Part shown: positions 25,694 through 27,100 of the stretch, piece by piece
Layout of the letters: every line of letters begins with the position of its first letter
Numbering within the stretch: position 1 is the stretch's first letter
Virus record (IMG/VR): IMGVR_UViG_3300046425_000059
Coordinates: 1 to 27,100 of that record
From: a virus
Reading direction: 5' to 3' (one strand)
Length of the DNA: 27,100 nt
Translations under genes and position numbers: made by a program
Notes under the pieces: model-generated
The model's input: only the letters and a program-made list of their open reading frames with translations
Told to the model about the DNA's origin: nothing
The model's database searches: none

Positions 25694-26306
25694 TTGTTGA
25701 TGGGGTTCCTGTTCCCTGTTGTGGTGCATCAACTGTGAATCCCCAGTCCTCTGCTGTATTAGCCTGACTTCCAAAAGGTATAAAGTTCTTGATGTTGACA
25801 GCAGCAGGTGTAAGTCTGCATCCAGTACCGACACTCAGATTGTATTGACTGACATACAGGGCTACTTGTGCTGTAGTACCAGGGCCAATCTTGTCATACT
25901 TTGCTTTCTGCTCATCGTTTAGTGGTTCCTTCTGGCTGCTATCAAAAATTATTGGAGGTGCTTTAGGTGTGCCCTCTGGTGAGTGCGTCTTCTTGTTGCA
26001 CTTGAGGATCAAAGCGTTCTTAAGTTTTAATTCTTCGTGGTCTTCCCATTTCCAAGGGAGTTCATTCCACTTGTAGTCTTCCTTCTTCTTGTCAGGGTAG
26101 GCAGCCTTCAATGCTTTCTTAAAGTTCAGAAAGAAAGTATCTAACTGTTCTCCTATCTCAACAGCCCTTGGGCTATTAGGAATAACAAGTGTTGTCTGCC
26201 ATCTAGCAGGAGGATACTTGCTGTCTGCGTTAACAAGCCATGAATAGGTAAGGCATGTGTCGTCAGGTGTTGTCAGTTGGATTGGTTTTAAATCAACGAA
26301 GTCCAT
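25677..26306 (-). CDS. Single-stranded DNA-binding protein (T7 gp2.5-like)
   Basis: 209 residues (T7 gp2.5 is 232). It lies between RNA polymerase and endonuclease, as gene 2.5 does. KYPPARWQTTLVIP, a Lys-rich middle region, and LYVSQYNLSVGTGCRLTPAAV fit the OB-fold of marine gp2.5 relatives. It ends in NDFDF: acidic residues capped by an aromatic Phe, the hallmark of the gp2.5 tail that contacts replication partners. The acidic tail is short compared with T7. The ATG is 4 bases after the RNA polymerase stop, with no SD sequence. Confidence 0.87.
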   Translation of the reverse strand: MDFVDLKPIQLTTPDDTCLTYSWLVNADSKYPPARWQTTLVIPNSPRAVEIGEQLDTFFLNFKKALKAAYPDKKKEDYKWNELPWKWEDHEELKLKNALILKCNKKTHSPEGTPKAPPIIFDSSQKEPLNDEQKAKYDKIGPGTTAQVALYVSQYNLSVGTGCRLTPAAVNIKNFIPFGSQANTAEDWGFTVDAPQQGTGTPSTNDFDF

Positions 26307-26310
26307 TTGA

Positions 26311-27100
26311 TTAAGTAATGAAATAGTTTGAGGACAAGGTAGTGCTTGGATCGAAGTCGCCTAGCTGTGGCTCGGCTGGTAGATCCAGTTGTAGGTGCAC
26401 AGGTATCTGTGCTTTGAGTGTGTCTTTGATCTTAGTCAGCCAATCATCCTTGTATATCTCAACAAAAGATTCTTTAGCTGCATCTCTAACAACACTCATT
26501 GAGGTGGGATCAGTGACAAAAGCATCATGGATTCCACCTATATTTATAACATTTTTCTTACGACATTTCAATATTGTTAAGGCCATAATTGATGAGTCGA
26601 AACTATGCAATAGGTTGGCAGTGATAGCATTGCCCATCTTGTTAGTGTTCAGTGTAGGACAGTCTTCTTGTACCCTAATGTCTAAGTAAATGTCTGACAA
26701 ATACTTAAGTCTAACTCTACTATCTTTTGTACTATTGTATTGTTGATGTACTAATAATCCTGATGGTGATGTCCACCTTAAAGGGATATTATTCTTACCA
26801 GCTTTAACACCAATAGCCTTGAACCATTTCATTGCTTGCACTGCTGGTTGTATCATGCGTGATGATTCTTCATGCAGTATGCGAGCCATGAAGTGAACAG
26901 TACCCATTGATCCAGTCTTGTTAAGCCAACAGGTATTGCCGTATAAATCTTTAGCTCTCTTAATACCCCAGTTATAGGCGTACTTATAGAACGCAGTGTA
27001 CGTAGCTGCGTAGGGTATTGTCATCACTGCGGGTTTGGTGAGACTGCGATCAGGTTGTAGCATCAACCATTTCTTGCTGTCGTCACATCCATCTAGTCTT
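26311..27100 (-). CDS. Phage single-subunit RNA polymerase, C-terminal part (T7 gp1-like)
   Basis: About the last 263 residues are inside the window; the frame is open to position 27100, so the start is outside. RSLTKPAVMTIPYA matches T7 RSVTKRSVMTLAYG (with the catalytic Lys and Tyr of the O-helix), HSFDSSIMAL matches HSQDGSHL, and GGIHDAFVTDP matches the IHDSFG motif that carries a catalytic Asp. The C terminus is NYFIT instead of the FAFA of T7. It transcribes the phage middle and late genes. A TTG at 27066 is an internal Leu, not a start. Confidence 0.95.
   Translation of the reverse strand, partial: RLDGCDDSKKWLMLQPDRSLTKPAVMTIPYAATYTAFYKYAYNWGIKRAKDLYGNTCWLNKTGSMGTVHFMARILHEESSRMIQPAVQAMKWFKAIGVKAGKNNIPLRWTSPSGLLVHQQYNSTKDSRVRLKYLSDIYLDIRVQEDCPTLNTNKMGNAITANLLHSFDSSIMALTILKCRKKNVINIGGIHDAFVTDPTSMSVVRDAAKESFVEIYKDDWLTKIKDTLKAQIPVHLQLDLPAEPQLGDFDPSTTLSSNYFIT

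Noticed and set aside
25694-25834. A 47-residue N-terminal extension of endonuclease I
   Set aside because: It would overlap the SSB gene by about 158 bases and has no likeness to the family; the ATG at 25693 gives the expected family start.
1-27100. Photosynthesis, nucleotide-metabolism or other host-derived metabolic genes, and tRNAs
   Set aside because: I looked for such genes because many cyanophages carry them, but saw none in the coding regions or gaps.

Overview
The window is part of the genome of a T7-like podovirus (Autographiviridae type). All genes lie on the minus strand and follow the T7 gene order almost exactly, so transcription runs from position 27100 towards 1. Base composition looks moderately AT-rich. 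Most start codons lack a recognisable Shine-Dalgarno (SD) sequence. The tail fibre has a patchwork of short repeats of a kind common in marine phages. Together these suggest a marine phage, most likely a cyanopodovirus of Prochlorococcus or Synechococcus. The host is an inference: no photosynthesis or other host-derived metabolic gene is present to confirm it.

Replication block (about 27100-22444). The end of a single-subunit RNA polymerase (gene 1) is followed by a single-stranded DNA-binding protein (2.5-like), endonuclease I (3-like), two small unknown proteins, primase-helicase (4-like), 5'-3' exonuclease (6-like) and a small acidic protein. No DNA polymerase (gene 5) lies between primase-helicase and exonuclease, where T7-like phages normally have it, and none is found elsewhere in the window. 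The primase-helicase also ends without the acidic C-terminal tail that in T7 docks the polymerase. A cyanopodovirus lineage lacking a DNA polymerase gene (called MPP-C, as I recall) has been reported, and this window may belong to it or to a relative.

Head block (about 22441-17371). Two unrecognised proteins, probably virion components, precede the portal (8-like), a small overlapping ORF, the scaffold (9-like) and the major capsid protein (10-like). A compact three-stem inverted-repeat structure fills the scaffold-capsid gap. An intrinsic terminator directly follows the capsid gene, matching the position of T7 T-phi.

Tail and ejection block (about 17370-1). Tail tube A and B (11, 12) are followed by gp13-like, gp14-like, very large gp15-like and gp16-like internal virion proteins, and a tail fibre (17-like) that runs off the left edge. 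The gp15-like protein carries a lysozyme/transglycosylase-like domain at its C terminus; in T7 this activity sits at the N terminus of gp16. The 2130-residue gp16-like protein instead contains a HExxH metallopeptidase-like segment and a proline-rich linker. Terminase, lysis genes and the phage ends are outside the window.

Genes are packed with overlaps or gaps of a few bases. The only sizeable non-coding stretch is the 113-base scaffold-capsid gap.
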